Positions 37,982 through 46,475 of a stretch of DNA of 64,000 bases are shown here, piece after piece. Numbering within the stretch: position 1 is the first letter of the stretch; each line of letters begins with the position of its first letter. A model generated the notes under the pieces. That model made no database searches and had not been told where the DNA came from. It saw nothing but the letters and a program-made list of their open reading frames with translations. A program made the translations under genes and the position numbers. Origin of the DNA: Acidovorax_G lacteus (GTDB taxonomy: Bacteria > Pseudomonadota > Gammaproteobacteria > Burkholderiales > Burkholderiaceae_C); assembly GCF_039540375.1 (NCBI RefSeq), contig NZ_BAABEX010000004.1, positions 124,001 to 188,000 on the forward strand, given 5' to 3'.

Positions 37982-39223
37982 TCAACGCGGGCCATCGGCC
38001 TGCAGCACCAGGCGACCGGCTTCGTCCCGCAGGCGCAGGCCCAGTGGCTGCAGCCGTGACTGCACCACCTGCAGTTCGTCGGGCGCGAGGCTCAGCCCTT
38101 GCAGGCGCAGCTCGGTGCCGCTGTATTCCATGGCGGTGGGCGTGCGTCCCTCGGGCAGCGCACGCGCCAGGCCGGCCAGCAGCGATTCGGCGTCGCGCGG
38201 GCCCAGCTGGCCCGCGGCCTGGCGCAGCAAGGCCACCTCACGCTCCATCTGTGCGGGCGCGTCCACCACCACCTGCACCTTGGGAAAGGTCTGCTGCAAG
38301 GTCGCGCGCACGGCCACCTGCTTGGCCTGCAGGCTTTGACGTTCCTGCCAGGCCCATGCGTTCAGGCCGACCAGATGGGCGGCCACGAGGGCGCACACGC
38401 CCCAGCGTGCGGCCCGCCATTGCGGTGCATACAGGAAGCTCGACGCCACGCCCGCCGCCTGGCGCATGGCGCGGCGCTGTGCCGAGCTGGCCAGTTCAAA
38501 CTGCGCCAAGTCCCAGCGGCCTCGTGCAGCGGCCATCAGCCGTTCGTCCAGCGATTGCAGTCGCACCGGCCGGCCCAGCAGCCGCTCGGCCTGGGCCGCC
38601 ACCGCGGGCTCTGCCTGCACTTCGGGTGTTGGCGTGTCGGGGCTGTGCTGTACCCAAGCACTGGCCATGGCCAGCGGCAGCAGCAGCACGGCGTCGTCAT
38701 CGCTGGGGCCGCACACCACCAGGCGCGCGTCGTCTTCGGTGCCCAGGGCGGTGCACTGCCGGCCGCCGTGTTCGGTGGCGCCCGGTGCAAATTCGGGCAC
38801 CACGCGCGACACCGGACGTCCAGCGGCCTCCAGGGCCTGCAGATGGGCGCTCAGCCATGCGCGCTCGCACACGGCGACCCAGCAGGGGCTTCCGTGGCCC
38901 GCATCGGGCTGCAGGGCGAAATGCAGCTGCGCCGGTTCGTCCAGCAGGCGTTCTTCGAGCAGGCCCTCCAGGGCAGCGCGCAAGCGGGGCGAGGGCTGGT
39001 GCGTGCCCAGGGGCAGCCCGGGGGGCAGCGGCACGCGGTGCCACGACAAGGCCTGCGCCGGAACCACGGCCACGATCTCGCCGGGGCGTCCAGGCTCCGG
39101 GAGCAGCGACGGGGCTGCCATGTCGTGGCGCAGCAGCTGGTGGCCGTCGGCCGTGACGGCGTAGCGGTAGCGGGTGGACGGGCCGGGCAGTGCCTGCGGA
39201 AGGTGAAGGATCAGGGTGCTCAT
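37982..39223 (-). CDS. gspL: Type II secretion system protein GspL
   Basis: A 413-residue protein. The N-terminal part is an actin-like cytoplasmic domain (MSTLILHLPQALPGPSTRYR), followed by one membrane span near residues 268-290 (WGVCALVAAHLVGLNAWAW) and a C-terminal periplasmic ferredoxin-like domain. GspL connects the GspE ATPase to the inner-membrane platform through GspM. It lies between gspK and gspM. Confidence 0.9.
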   Translation of the reverse strand: MSTLILHLPQALPGPSTRYRYAVTADGHQLLRHDMAAPSLLPEPGRPGEIVAVVPAQALSWHRVPLPPGLPLGTHQPSPRLRAALEGLLEERLLDEPAQLHFALQPDAGHGSPCWVAVCERAWLSAHLQALEAAGRPVSRVVPEFAPGATEHGGRQCTALGTEDDARLVVCGPSDDDAVLLLPLAMASAWVQHSPDTPTPEVQAEPAVAAQAERLLGRPVRLQSLDERLMAAARGRWDLAQFELASSAQRRAMRQAAGVASSFLYAPQWRAARWGVCALVAAHLVGLNAWAWQERQSLQAKQVAVRATLQQTFPKVQVVVDAPAQMEREVALLRQAAGQLGPRDAESLLAGLARALPEGRTPTAMEYSGTELRLQGLSLAPDELQVVQSRLQPLGLRLRDEAGRLVLQADGPR

Positions 39224-39268
39224 GGGCGGTGCGGGCCATTGTAGGGGGCGCAGATGACCATGGAGGCC

Positions 39269-40273
39269 TCAGCGCATGGCGGGCGCCACCGGCCGGTCGA
39301 AGCTGCCGCGCTCGCGCCACAGCACCCGCGTCTGCTGGCCGATGCGCTCCACCACCGAACGCTCGTCCACCAGGGTCTGCTCCAGCCGCAGGCGGCCCCG
39401 CACCTCGAAAAAGCGCGACTGCACCACATGGTTGGTGCCGTTGAGCTCCACATTCGCGCCCACCAGGGCTTTCACGTCCTCGAAGCCCTTGAAATGGCGC
39501 ATCTCCCGGGCCTGCACCAGCTTTTGCGCGCCGGCCATGTCGATTCCGTCGATGGCGGCCCACAGCACGTCCACGCCCGCCGTGTTCAGGTTCACGCCCG
39601 TGGCCACCGGCAGCCAGGTGACGTGGGGGGCCAGCACATCGACGGTGCTGCGGGGCAGGCCCAGCCAGCCCAGGTGCTCCACGCGGCGCGGCAGCAGCGG
39701 TGCGTCGGCTGCGCTGCTGCCCGCGGTGACGGGGGCCTGCGCACGGCGCAGGCCGTCGATCAGCAGCGCCAGGTGTTGCGGCGGCAGGCCCAGACGTTCG
39801 AACAGCCGCGTGAACTGTTTGTAGGCTCCGGCCTGCAACTGCCCGCCGTCCAGCAGGCTGTTGATGTTGAGCCGTGCCTGCAGGTCCAGGATTTGCCCCG
39901 ACAGGAAGGCTTCGGTGGTGTCGGTGCTGGCGTCGTCGGCCTGGGCCACGTTGCGCTCGGCCGCCAGGAAGGTGGACAGGCGGGCTTCTTCCAGTGGCAC
40001 CGCCCAGGGCTCGGCCAGATGGTCAGGGCCGCCAGTCCGTCCATCCTCGCGCAGGATCAGGCGCGACCAATCGAGCGCGCCCACCAGAATCCAGGAGGCC
40101 TGCACACGTGCGCGTTCGGCGGTTTCGACCTCGACCGCACGCCACTGCTGCCACAGCGCCGCCGCTGCCCAGGTGGCGACCAGGGTCACGGTGAGCATGG
40201 CGACGAGCAGCGCGGCTCCGCGCGCGTGCAGGCGGCGAGTGCGTGTGCGCAAAGCCGTGCGTGCCGCGCTCAT
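39269..40273 (-). CDS. gspK: Type II secretion minor pseudopilin GspK
   Basis: A 334-residue minor pseudopilin. The start at 40273 overlaps the gspJ stop (ATGA). The N-terminus has a prepilin-like leader ending RRLHARG followed by AALLVAMLTVTLVATWAAA; the absence of Glu at position +5 of the mature protein is typical of GspK. The large helical domain (LDLQARLNINSLLDGG, NLNTAGVDVLWAAI) matches the family. With GspI and GspJ it caps the pseudopilus tip. Confidence 0.93.
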   Translation of the reverse strand: MSAARTALRTRTRRLHARGAALLVAMLTVTLVATWAAAALWQQWRAVEVETAERARVQASWILVGALDWSRLILREDGRTGGPDHLAEPWAVPLEEARLSTFLAAERNVAQADDASTDTTEAFLSGQILDLQARLNINSLLDGGQLQAGAYKQFTRLFERLGLPPQHLALLIDGLRRAQAPVTAGSSAADAPLLPRRVEHLGWLGLPRSTVDVLAPHVTWLPVATGVNLNTAGVDVLWAAIDGIDMAGAQKLVQAREMRHFKGFEDVKALVGANVELNGTNHVVQSRFFEVRGRLRLEQTLVDERSVVERIGQQTRVLWRERGSFDRPVAPAMR

Positions 40274-40950
40274 GAGCGTTCTCCGGAGTAGGCGGGCGAC
40301 AGCCAGTCGCGCGTGATCAGGCCCGTCAGCGGTTGACCGGCAGGCAGCTCGATCTGCAGGCGCACGCCGTCGGGCACGGTGGCAGCGCCTTCGCCTGCGC
40401 TGGACAGCGGGTTCGTCCACGTGCCGCCACGGTGGTAGAAGATCTGCCAGCCCTGCAGCGGCAGCAAAGCCGTTTCGCGCCGCCGCTCGGCATCGCCCGG
40501 GTTGCGCGCCCACAGCGCTGCCTGCTGCCAGGCCTGTTGCCATTCACCGCGCGTGCGCACCGGCGGCGACTGCCAGCGCAGCCACTGCGGCTGGCCTTGC
40601 TCGATCCGCCGTGTCCAGGCCACCACCAGCGCCCCTTCGTCCGGCGCACCCGACGCGCTGCGCGTGAGTCGCAGCACCTGGCCGTCCCAGTCGAGCGGCG
40701 TGGTCTGCGGCAGGTTCAGCAGCGCGTCCAGATCGGTGCCCCACTGTGCCAGCGCAGATTGCAGCACCAGCAACTGGTCGGCGCGGGTGCGCGTCTGCTC
40801 CTGTGCGCGGGCCATGCCGTCCAGGCCCCGCCAGCTCAGCAATGCCACCAGCGCCATGACACCGATGGCTACGAGCACTTCGATCAGTGTGAAGCCGCGC
40901 GCCCGCAGTACGCGGGGCGTTGCGGCACGCGGACTGCGGCGGGCCGACAT
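40270..40950 (-). CDS. gspJ: Type II secretion minor pseudopilin GspJ
   Basis: A 226-residue pseudopilin with the type IV prepilin signature RARGFTLIEVLVAIGVMALVALLSWRGLDG: cleavage after Gly, mature Phe1 and Glu5, then the hydrophobic helix. The C-terminal domain contains the family's LPLQGWQIFYHRGGTW segment. It overlaps gspI by one base and gspK by four. Confidence 0.94.
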   Translation of the reverse strand: MSARRSPRAATPRVLRARGFTLIEVLVAIGVMALVALLSWRGLDGMARAQEQTRTRADQLLVLQSALAQWGTDLDALLNLPQTTPLDWDGQVLRLTRSASGAPDEGALVVAWTRRIEQGQPQWLRWQSPPVRTRGEWQQAWQQAALWARNPGDAERRRETALLPLQGWQIFYHRGGTWTNPLSSAGEGAATVPDGVRLQIELPAGQPLTGLITRDWLSPAYSGERS

Positions 40951-41327
40951 CAGTACCGCCCCACAATGGTCGAGACCCGCAGCACCGGGGTGCCTGCGTC
41001 CAGCACCTGCGCGTCCACGCGGCGAAAGCCGGGGTTGGGGGTGGGACGCACCACCAAGCTCACGTCAAAGCGCCGTCCGGCCTGTTCACAGGGCTGCAGA
41101 CTGTCGCCCACCGGGGGCAATTGGCGCGACAGCCGGGTTTTGATGAGTTCGTTCTCCGCGCACAGATGGGCCAGCAGCACATCGCTTTGGCGGGCGGCGT
41201 TGCGCGTGAGCGCACTGGTGGCCTGGGTGCCGGCCAGCAAGGCAATGGCCACAATGCCCAGGGCCACCAGCACCTCGATGAGCGTGAAGCCGCGCGCAAG
41301 CCGCCGCGCCGTGCAGGGCGTGCTCAT
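40950..41327 (-). CDS. gspI: Type II secretion minor pseudopilin GspI
   Basis: A 125-residue pseudopilin. ATG at 41327 (overlapping the gspH stop) gives the leader MSTPCTARRLARG before FTLIEVLVALGIVAIALLAG. A longer frame start within gspH is rejected. The short C-terminal domain ends RVSTIVGRY. GspI nucleates the pseudopilus tip with J and K. Confidence 0.93.
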   Translation of the reverse strand: MSTPCTARRLARGFTLIEVLVALGIVAIALLAGTQATSALTRNAARQSDVLLAHLCAENELIKTRLSRQLPPVGDSLQPCEQAGRRFDVSLVVRPTPNPGFRRVDAQVLDAGTPVLRVSTIVGRY

Positions 41328-41812
41328 GGCAGCGCTTCGGCGGTGAAGGGTCGCAACCCGTCGGTGGCCACACGCCAGGTGCGCCCCGGGGCTGCGGCAT
41401 GTACCAGCAACACCTGCTGAGCGGCGATCAGCGGCTCGGGCCCCAGCACCAGCACGGTGGTGCCCTGCGGGCTCGTGCCTGCGTCCAGCCACTGGCCGGG
41501 CAGGCTGGAGCCCACCAGGCCTTCAAAACGAAACGCTTGGCCTTGGGCGACCCATCGCACCGGTGTGCCGTTGGTGCGCGATTGTTGCCGCGCCGATTCG
41601 AGCAGCGCCGCCAGGCGCACGGCCTCGCGTTCCAGCACCGCCTGGCTGCTGTCACGCAGCGCCAGCGTAGCGCTGGCGGCCGTGAGCGCGATCAGCGTGA
41701 GCACGACCAGCAACTCGAGCAGTGTGAAACCACGCCCACGCCGCCGCAGCGCGCTGTGGCGACCGATCGGGGTCGACGCAGCGCTGCTCTCCTGGCCTGC
41801 AGGGGGTAGCAC
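41324..41812 (-). CDS. gspH: Type II secretion minor pseudopilin GspH (start uncertain)
   Basis: A pseudopilin with signature RRRGRGFTLLELLVVLTLIALTA and a 140-residue mature part. The GTG at 41812 gives 162 residues with a leader of about 28. The same frame stays open to GTG 42103, which overlaps the gspG stop (GTGA); starting there would add 97 residues made of three in-frame 29-residue repeats. Neither start has a clear ribosome-binding site. The repeats probably entered between gspG and gspH and displaced the original start region. Product: the minor pseudopilin above the tip complex. Confidence 0.85.
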   Translation of the reverse strand: MLPPAGQESSAASTPIGRHSALRRRGRGFTLLELLVVLTLIALTAASATLALRDSSQAVLEREAVRLAALLESARQQSRTNGTPVRWVAQGQAFRFEGLVGSSLPGQWLDAGTSPQGTTVLVLGPEPLIAAQQVLLVHAAAPGRTWRVATDGLRPFTAEALP

Positions 41813-42098
41813 GCAGTGCGCGACCGTGGGGGCCACAGGTTGCGCCGCTGGGCCGTCCCAAGGCGCAACGCGGCCCCCTTGGGGGGCAGGGAGCGACACG
41901 CAGTGCGCGACCGTGGGGGCCACAGGCTGCGCCGCTGGGCCGTCCCAAGGCGCAACGCGGCCCCCTTGGGGGGTAGGGAGCGACACGCAGTGCGCGACCG
42001 TGGGGGCCACAGGTTGCGCCGCTGGGCCGCCCCAAGGCGCAACGCGGCCCCCTTGGGGGGCAGGGAGCGACACGCAGTGCGCGACCGTGGGGGCCACT
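41811..42098 (-). repeat. 87-bp tandem repeat, three copies plus a partial fourth, between gspG and gspH
   Basis: Copies begin at 41811, 41898 and 41985, exactly 87 bp apart, with a 27-bp partial copy from 42072. They differ by only two or three bases. 87 bp is 29 codons, so several frames stay open on both strands. Each unit holds TTGCGCC..GGCGCAA and CCCCCTTGGGGGG inverted repeats. It is not a CRISPR array: there are no spacers. Confidence 0.95.
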
Positions 42099-42099
42099 G

Positions 42100-42534
42100 T
42101 CACTGCCAGCTGCCGATGTCGGCGTCCTTTCCTTCTCCGCCCGACTGGCCGTCGGCCCCGAAGGACATCACGTCGACCTCGCCCTTGATGCCGGGGTTCA
42201 GGTATTGGTAAGGACGGCCCCAGGGATCGTTGGGCAGTTTTTCCAGATAGGGCTTCCAGTTGCCTGGAATCGGACCGCTCGTGGGGCGGGCCACCAGCGC
42301 TTGCAGGCCCTGCTCGGCCGTGGGGAAGCGCTGGTTGTCGAGCTTGTACAGCTTGAGCGCCTGCACGATGTTGGTGATGTCGGTGCGGGCGGCGGTGCTG
42401 CGGGCGTCGTCCGTGCGGTCGAGCACGTTGGGCACGATCAGGGCCGCCAGGATGCCGATGATGACCAGCACCACCATGATCTCGATCAGGGTGAAGCCGC
42501 GCGCCAGGCGGCGGGCCAGTGGGTGCAGGCGCAT
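42100..42534 (-). CDS. gspG: Type II secretion major pseudopilin GspG
   Basis: A 144-residue protein using ATG 42534, which gives a 13-residue leader MRLHPLARRLARG before FTLIEIMVVLVIIGILAALIVP. In-frame GTG 42561 and ATG 42600 are alternatives, but the last would leave 9 bp to the divergent gspC. The mature domain has the family signatures LKLYKLDNQRFPTAEQGLQALV and the calcium-site region DPWGRPYQYLNPG. GspG builds the pseudopilus shaft. It is the first gene of the minus-strand gsp run. Confidence 0.94.
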   Translation of the reverse strand: MRLHPLARRLARGFTLIEIMVVLVIIGILAALIVPNVLDRTDDARSTAARTDITNIVQALKLYKLDNQRFPTAEQGLQALVARPTSGPIPGNWKPYLEKLPNDPWGRPYQYLNPGIKGEVDVMSFGADGQSGGEGKDADIGSWQ

Positions 42535-42609
42535 CGGGGTCGGAAGAGAGGTTGGGTTCACGGCGGAAGGTCTCGCTCGGGCTGGGGTCGGGTCAATCAT
42601 AATCGCCGC
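42535..42609 (+). promoter_or_regulatory. Divergent gspC/gspG control region
   Basis: The 75 bp between the preferred gspG and gspC starts must hold both promoters. CATAAT at about 42597-42602 could be a -10 for gspC, which would then be nearly leaderless. No matching -35 is clear. Confidence 0.35.
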
Positions 42610-43068
42610 ATGGTGACGAAATCACGCAGCAACTGGGGCACGCGCCTGGGCACTTGGGTCGTCTGGGCGCTGGCAGGTTCCAGCCTGGTCTATTGGGGGC
42701 TGCGCCTGTCGGCCCAGCCGCAGGGCCTGGCGGTGCCGCCTGTGGGTGCGCCTGCGGCCAGCACGGCCGACGCACAGGCCATGGCGCGGGCTTTGGGCGT
42801 GATGGGCGCTGCAGCCGGCCCGGCTGCCGTCGCTCCGTCGGCTCCGGTGTCGAGCCGGTTTGCGTTGTTGGGGGTGCTGTCGGGTCGCCAGAGCGGCGGC
42901 GGAGCGGCGCTGATCGCCGTGGACGGTCAGCCGCCCAAGCCGGTGCGCGTGGGCCAGCCGGTGGACGGTGCGCTCTGGCTCGTGGCGCTGGGCCCGCGTG
43001 AGGCGCGCCTGGGGCCTTCGGCCGAGGGCCCGGCCACCGTCACGCTCGAAGTGCCGCGCAAGCCCTGA
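42610..43068 (+). CDS. gspC: Type II secretion system protein GspC, short form
   Basis: A 152-residue protein divergent from gspG. A cytoplasmic start (MVTKSRSNWGTR) leads to a membrane span (about residues 14-32, GTWVVWALAGSSLVYWGL) and a periplasmic HR domain (SSRFALLGVLSGRQSGGGAALIAVDGQPPKPVRVGQPV). There is no C-terminal PDZ or coiled-coil domain, unlike the 270-300 residue GspC of enterics. It links the inner-membrane platform to the GspD N0 domain. GTG 42613 is an alternative start. Confidence 0.88.
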   Translation: MVTKSRSNWGTRLGTWVVWALAGSSLVYWGLRLSAQPQGLAVPPVGAPAASTADAQAMARALGVMGAAAGPAAVAPSAPVSSRFALLGVLSGRQSGGGAALIAVDGQPPKPVRVGQPVDGALWLVALGPREARLGPSAEGPATVTLEVPRKP

Positions 43069-43164
43069 AGGGTGTGTTGCCGGCTGGGTGCTGCCGGCGG
43101 CATTCGCGCCCTTCGCCCTTCACCCTTCGCTTTTTCACGCTTTCGGGCGCAGCCCACTGCCATC

Positions 43165-43767
43165 TCAAGCCGCGGCGTCGGGTGGCAGCGCCAGCACCGT
43201 CCAGCCGCCCCAGGCCGGTGCGGGCCAGGCCCAGTCGGCGGCGGCGATGCGCAGGGTGTGCAGATCACTGGGCAGCGGATGGCGCAGCAGATGGTGCACG
43301 CAGCGGGCCACCCCGGCGTGGGTGATCCACACCACCTCCCGGCAAGGCGCATGGCCTGCGCGGGCCAGCGCGGCCTGCACGCGCTGCAGCATGGCGGCCA
43401 GCGTTTCGCCGCCGCCGGGCGCATGGTGGGCGAAGTCGGCGGTCCAGGCGTCCAGGGCCACGGGGCCGATGGTGTCCCAAGACTGACCTTCCCAGGTGCC
43501 GAAATGCAATTCCTGCAAGGCGTAGTCGGTCTGTGCCGCCAGGGCCGGGCGCAGTTCGGCCAAGGCGGCAGCGAGCGCCGTGCAGCGCTGGGCCGGGGAG
43601 GTGAGCACCTGCGCCGCTGGCGGCAGCGCTGCGGCCAGGGCGGCCGAGGCCTGCTGCGTGGCCAGCGGGTCGGCGGCCACGTCGAGCCGGCCATAGCAGA
43701 CGCCGGGCGCGATGTGCGGCTGCGCATGCCGCACCAGCCACAGCCGCCGGTCTGAGGGCTCGCTCAT
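43165..43767 (-). CDS. cobC: Histidine phosphatase family protein, probable alpha-ribazole phosphatase CobC
   Basis: A 200-residue histidine phosphatase. The catalytic RHAQPH is near residue 13, with the second His in VVWITHAGVARC and the acid Glu in QELHFGTWEGQSW. It overlaps cobS by ATGA. CobC removes phosphate from alpha-ribazole phosphate in the lower-ligand branch of cobalamin assembly; the neighbour cobS supports this over a general phosphoglycerate mutase-like role. No other cob gene is adjacent. Confidence 0.82.
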   Translation of the reverse strand: MSEPSDRRLWLVRHAQPHIAPGVCYGRLDVAADPLATQQASAALAAALPPAAQVLTSPAQRCTALAAALAELRPALAAQTDYALQELHFGTWEGQSWDTIGPVALDAWTADFAHHAPGGGETLAAMLQRVQAALARAGHAPCREVVWITHAGVARCVHHLLRHPLPSDLHTLRIAAADWAWPAPAWGGWTVLALPPDAAA

Positions 43768-44591
43768 GCCAGGCTGCGGGCCAGCGCTGCGGCCAGGCCC
43801 AGGTAGAAGGCCAGTTCACCCACCTGCTGGGTGGCGCCCAGGCAGTCGCCGGTGAAGCCCCCGAGCCGCAGGCGGAACCATCGGCGCATCCAGCCCGCAG
43901 CGGCGGCGCTGGCGGCAGCGGCCACCATCACGGGCACCAGCCCCCAGTGCCAGGCCAGCAGCACCAGCACCGGCAACACCCACAGCACCGCGGCCATCAG
44001 CGCCCTGCCGCTGATCTGGTCGGCCAGCGGCTTGCTTTTGGAGCGCGCGGTGTCGCCCACGTGGGGCAGGCTTCGCACCAGGCCCAGCGGCCACAGGCGC
44101 GACAGCACATGCGCGCCCAGCAGGGCCCCGAGTGCGGGCAGCAGGCCACCGGGTGTGCTGCCCAGTGCGGCCAGCAGCGACACCTTGGCCAGTAGCGCCA
44201 GCACCAGGGCCATGGCCCCGAAAGCGCCGATGCGCGAGTCTTTCATGATGTCGAGCGCGCGTTCCCGGTCGAGGCTCCCGCCCAGGCCGTCGGCCACATC
44301 GGCCAGCCCGTCCTCATGGAAGCCGCCTGTCATGAGCACCGTGGCCACGGTGCAGGCCACGGCGGCCACCAGCGGCGCAAAGGGCAGGGGTTGCAGCAGC
44401 GCCCATGTGGCGGCGTACACGGCCATGGCCCACAGACCCACCAGCCAGCCGATGCCCGGAAAGTGCGCGGCGCTGGCGCGCAGCATGGCCGGGCTGTAGC
44501 CCACCCAGGCCGCCAGCCGCCCGGTGACCGGCACCCGGGTGAAGAACTGCAGCGCCAGCAGGTAGTGGCGCAGGGCTTGCACGGGGCTCAC
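43764..44591 (-). CDS. cobS: Adenosylcobinamide-GDP ribazoletransferase CobS
   Basis: A 275-residue polytopic membrane enzyme with six or seven hydrophobic segments. The N-terminus ALRHYLLALQFFTRVPV and the catalytic GGFHEDGLADVADGLGG with KDSRIGAFG are diagnostic. It joins adenosylcobinamide-GDP and alpha-ribazole (phosphate) to give cobalamin (phosphate). It is translationally coupled to the cobC-like gene. A dispersed repeat lies directly upstream. Confidence 0.95.
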   Translation of the reverse strand: MSPVQALRHYLLALQFFTRVPVTGRLAAWVGYSPAMLRASAAHFPGIGWLVGLWAMAVYAATWALLQPLPFAPLVAAVACTVATVLMTGGFHEDGLADVADGLGGSLDRERALDIMKDSRIGAFGAMALVLALLAKVSLLAALGSTPGGLLPALGALLGAHVLSRLWPLGLVRSLPHVGDTARSKSKPLADQISGRALMAAVLWVLPVLVLLAWHWGLVPVMVAAAASAAAAGWMRRWFRLRLGGFTGDCLGATQQVGELAFYLGLAAALARSLA

Positions 44592-44617
44592 GGGGTCAGG
44601 CGTTCAGAAACTTGATT

Positions 44618-44662
44618 GCTATTATTTTGATAGCTGCTCGTGCTTGAATTTCAAGCGCGAGC
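44618..44662 (+). repeat. Dispersed two-hairpin repeat (44.6 kb copy)
   Basis: GCTATTATTTTGATAGC, TGCTCGTGCTTG, AATTT and CAAGCGCGAGC form a full copy between the cobS start and the ilvA stop. Confidence 0.85.
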
Positions 44663-44709
44663 AGCCCAAAACACTCCAAGCCCAGGGGCTGCGCGGCGCT
44701 GCCAGCGCA

Positions 44710-46272
44710 TCACTGCGCGCGCAGGAACAGCCGGTACGCCGGGTTGGCCGTCTCGTCCACGTAGGGGTAGCCCAGGGTGGCCAGAAAGGCGTCGAACGTG
44801 GCGGTGTCTTCGGCGGGCACCTGCATGCCCACCAGGATGCGGCCGTAGTCTGCGCCCTGGTTGCGGTAGTGGAACAGGCTGATGTTCCAGGTGGGCTGCA
44901 TCAGGCTCAGGAATTTGAGCAGCGCCCCGGGCCGCTCGGGGAACACAAAGCGCAGCAGCCGCTCGTCGTGCGCCAGCGCCGAATGCCCGCCCACCAGGTG
45001 GCGCAGGTGTTCCTTGGCCAGTTCGTCGTGGGTCAGGTCCAGCGCCTCGAAGCCGTGGCGGCTGAAGTTGCGCGCGATCTTTTCCGACTCGCCCCGGCCC
45101 TGCGTGGTCAGGCCCACGAACACATGCGCGCGTTTTTCGTCGCTGATGCGGTAGTTGAACTCGGTCACGTTGCGCGGGCCGCCGGGCAGGCCGCCCACCA
45201 CTTCGCAGAAGCGGCGGAAGCTGCCGCGCTCTTCGGGAATCGTCACGGCCAGCAGGGCCTCGCGCTCTTCGCCCACCTCGGCGCGCTCCGCCACGAAGCG
45301 CAGCCGGTCGAAGTTCATGTTCGCGCCGCACAGGATGGCGGCGTAGGTCTCGCCTTTGGTCTTGTGCGTGGTCACGTACTGCTTGATAGCGGCCACGGCC
45401 AGTGCGCCCGCAGGCTCGACGATGCTGCGCGTGTCCACGAAGATGTCTTTGATGGCCGCGCACACCGCATCGGTGTCCACCGTGATGTAGTCGTCCACCA
45501 GGCCGCTGGCGATGCGGAAGGTCTCTTCGCCCACGAGCTTGACGGCCGTACCGTCCGAGAACAGACCCACATCGGGCAGCGTGACGCGCGCGCCGTTGCG
45601 CACCGACTGGATCATCGCGTCCGAGTCGTTCATTTGTACGCCGATCACACGCACCTCAGGCCGCACGGCCTTGATGTAGTTGGCCACGCCGCTGACCAGT
45701 CCGCCGCCGCCAATCGCCACGAACACAGCGTCGAGCCGGTTGCTGCCCAGGCTTTGCAGCTGGCGCAGGATTTCCATGGCAATCGTGCCCTGCCCGGCGA
45801 TCACGTCGGGGTCGTCGAACGGGTGCACGAAGGTCAGACCCTGCTCGCGTTCGAGCTGTACGGCGTGCTGGTAGGCGTCGGAATAGCTGTCGCCGTGCAG
45901 CACGACCTCGCCGCCCAGCGTGCGCACGGCGTCGATCTTGACCTGCGGCGTGGTGGTGGGCATCACGATCACGGCGCGCGCGCCCAAGCGCTGCGCGCTC
46001 ATGGCCACGCCCTGGGCGTGGTTGCCGGCCGATGCGCAGATCACGCCGCGCGCCAGTTGCTCGGCCGACAGGTGGGCCATCTTGTTGTAAGCACCGCGCA
46101 GCTTGAAGCTGAACACCGGTTGCTGGTCTTCGCGCTTGAGCAGCACCTTGTTGTGCAGACGGCGACTGAGGCTGCGGGCGGGCTCCAGCGCCGATTCGAC
46201 CGCCACGTCGTACACGCGGGCCGTGAGGATTTTCTTGAGATAGTCGGACGGGGTCAGGGCTTCGGCGGTCAT
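44710..46272 (-). CDS. ilvA: Threonine ammonia-lyase (biosynthetic threonine deaminase) IlvA
   Basis: A 520-residue PLP enzyme that turns threonine into 2-oxobutanoate, the first step of isoleucine synthesis. ATG at 46272 gives MTAEALTPSDYLKK; longer frames run through a terminator-like hairpin. The PLP lysine is Lys57 in FSFKLRGAYNK, the glycine loop is GGGGLVSGVANYIK, and the C-terminal third contains two ACT-like regulatory domains (FPERPGALLKFL, ISLFHYRNQGADYGRILVG), matching the isoleucine-inhibited form. A terminator-like structure about 110 bp upstream may attenuate it. Confidence 0.97.
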   Translation of the reverse strand: MTAEALTPSDYLKKILTARVYDVAVESALEPARSLSRRLHNKVLLKREDQQPVFSFKLRGAYNKMAHLSAEQLARGVICASAGNHAQGVAMSAQRLGARAVIVMPTTTPQVKIDAVRTLGGEVVLHGDSYSDAYQHAVQLEREQGLTFVHPFDDPDVIAGQGTIAMEILRQLQSLGSNRLDAVFVAIGGGGLVSGVANYIKAVRPEVRVIGVQMNDSDAMIQSVRNGARVTLPDVGLFSDGTAVKLVGEETFRIASGLVDDYITVDTDAVCAAIKDIFVDTRSIVEPAGALAVAAIKQYVTTHKTKGETYAAILCGANMNFDRLRFVAERAEVGEEREALLAVTIPEERGSFRRFCEVVGGLPGGPRNVTEFNYRISDEKRAHVFVGLTTQGRGESEKIARNFSRHGFEALDLTHDELAKEHLRHLVGGHSALAHDERLLRFVFPERPGALLKFLSLMQPTWNISLFHYRNQGADYGRILVGMQVPAEDTATFDAFLATLGYPYVDETANPAYRLFLRAQ

Positions 46273-46380
46273 GGCGGGGCAGGTGTCGCAGCGCGGCGGC
46301 AGTGGCGTCGCGGGGCACACATCATAGGGCGTGGCACTGTGGCACCCCGGGGGGAGGCACGATGCGGCCCGGCCCGGGGC

Positions 46381-46413
46381 AAAAAAAAGCCCCGGGCCGT
46401 GAGGCCTGGGGCT
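46381..46413 (-). terminator. Terminator-like hairpin in the ilvA leader (possible attenuator)
   Basis: On the minus strand, AGCCCCAGGCC TCAC GGCCCGGGGCT is followed at once by eight Ts. An alternative stem pairs CGGCCCGGGGC (46370-46380) with GCCCCGGGCCG (46389-46399) and would disrupt it. The hairpin lies between a candidate promoter and the ilvA start, the classical arrangement of an attenuator. Confidence 0.6.
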
Positions 46414-46475
46414 GAATCCATCCTTTGAGGAGATGGAGGAGACAATCGGTGCGGGCCATTGCCACGCATGGGTAC

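Noticed and set aside
40333..41346. Plus-strand 337-codon frame opposite gspJ and gspI
   Set aside because: Antisense to pseudopilin genes with clear prepilin signatures.
41811..42098. CRISPR array
   Set aside because: The units are contiguous, nearly identical 87-mers without spacers, and no cas gene is nearby.
41816..42211. Plus-strand repeat-encoded protein across the gsp repeats
   Set aside because: It is the reverse-strand reading of the 87-bp array and the gspG 3' end; it has no ribosome-binding site and no family resemblance.
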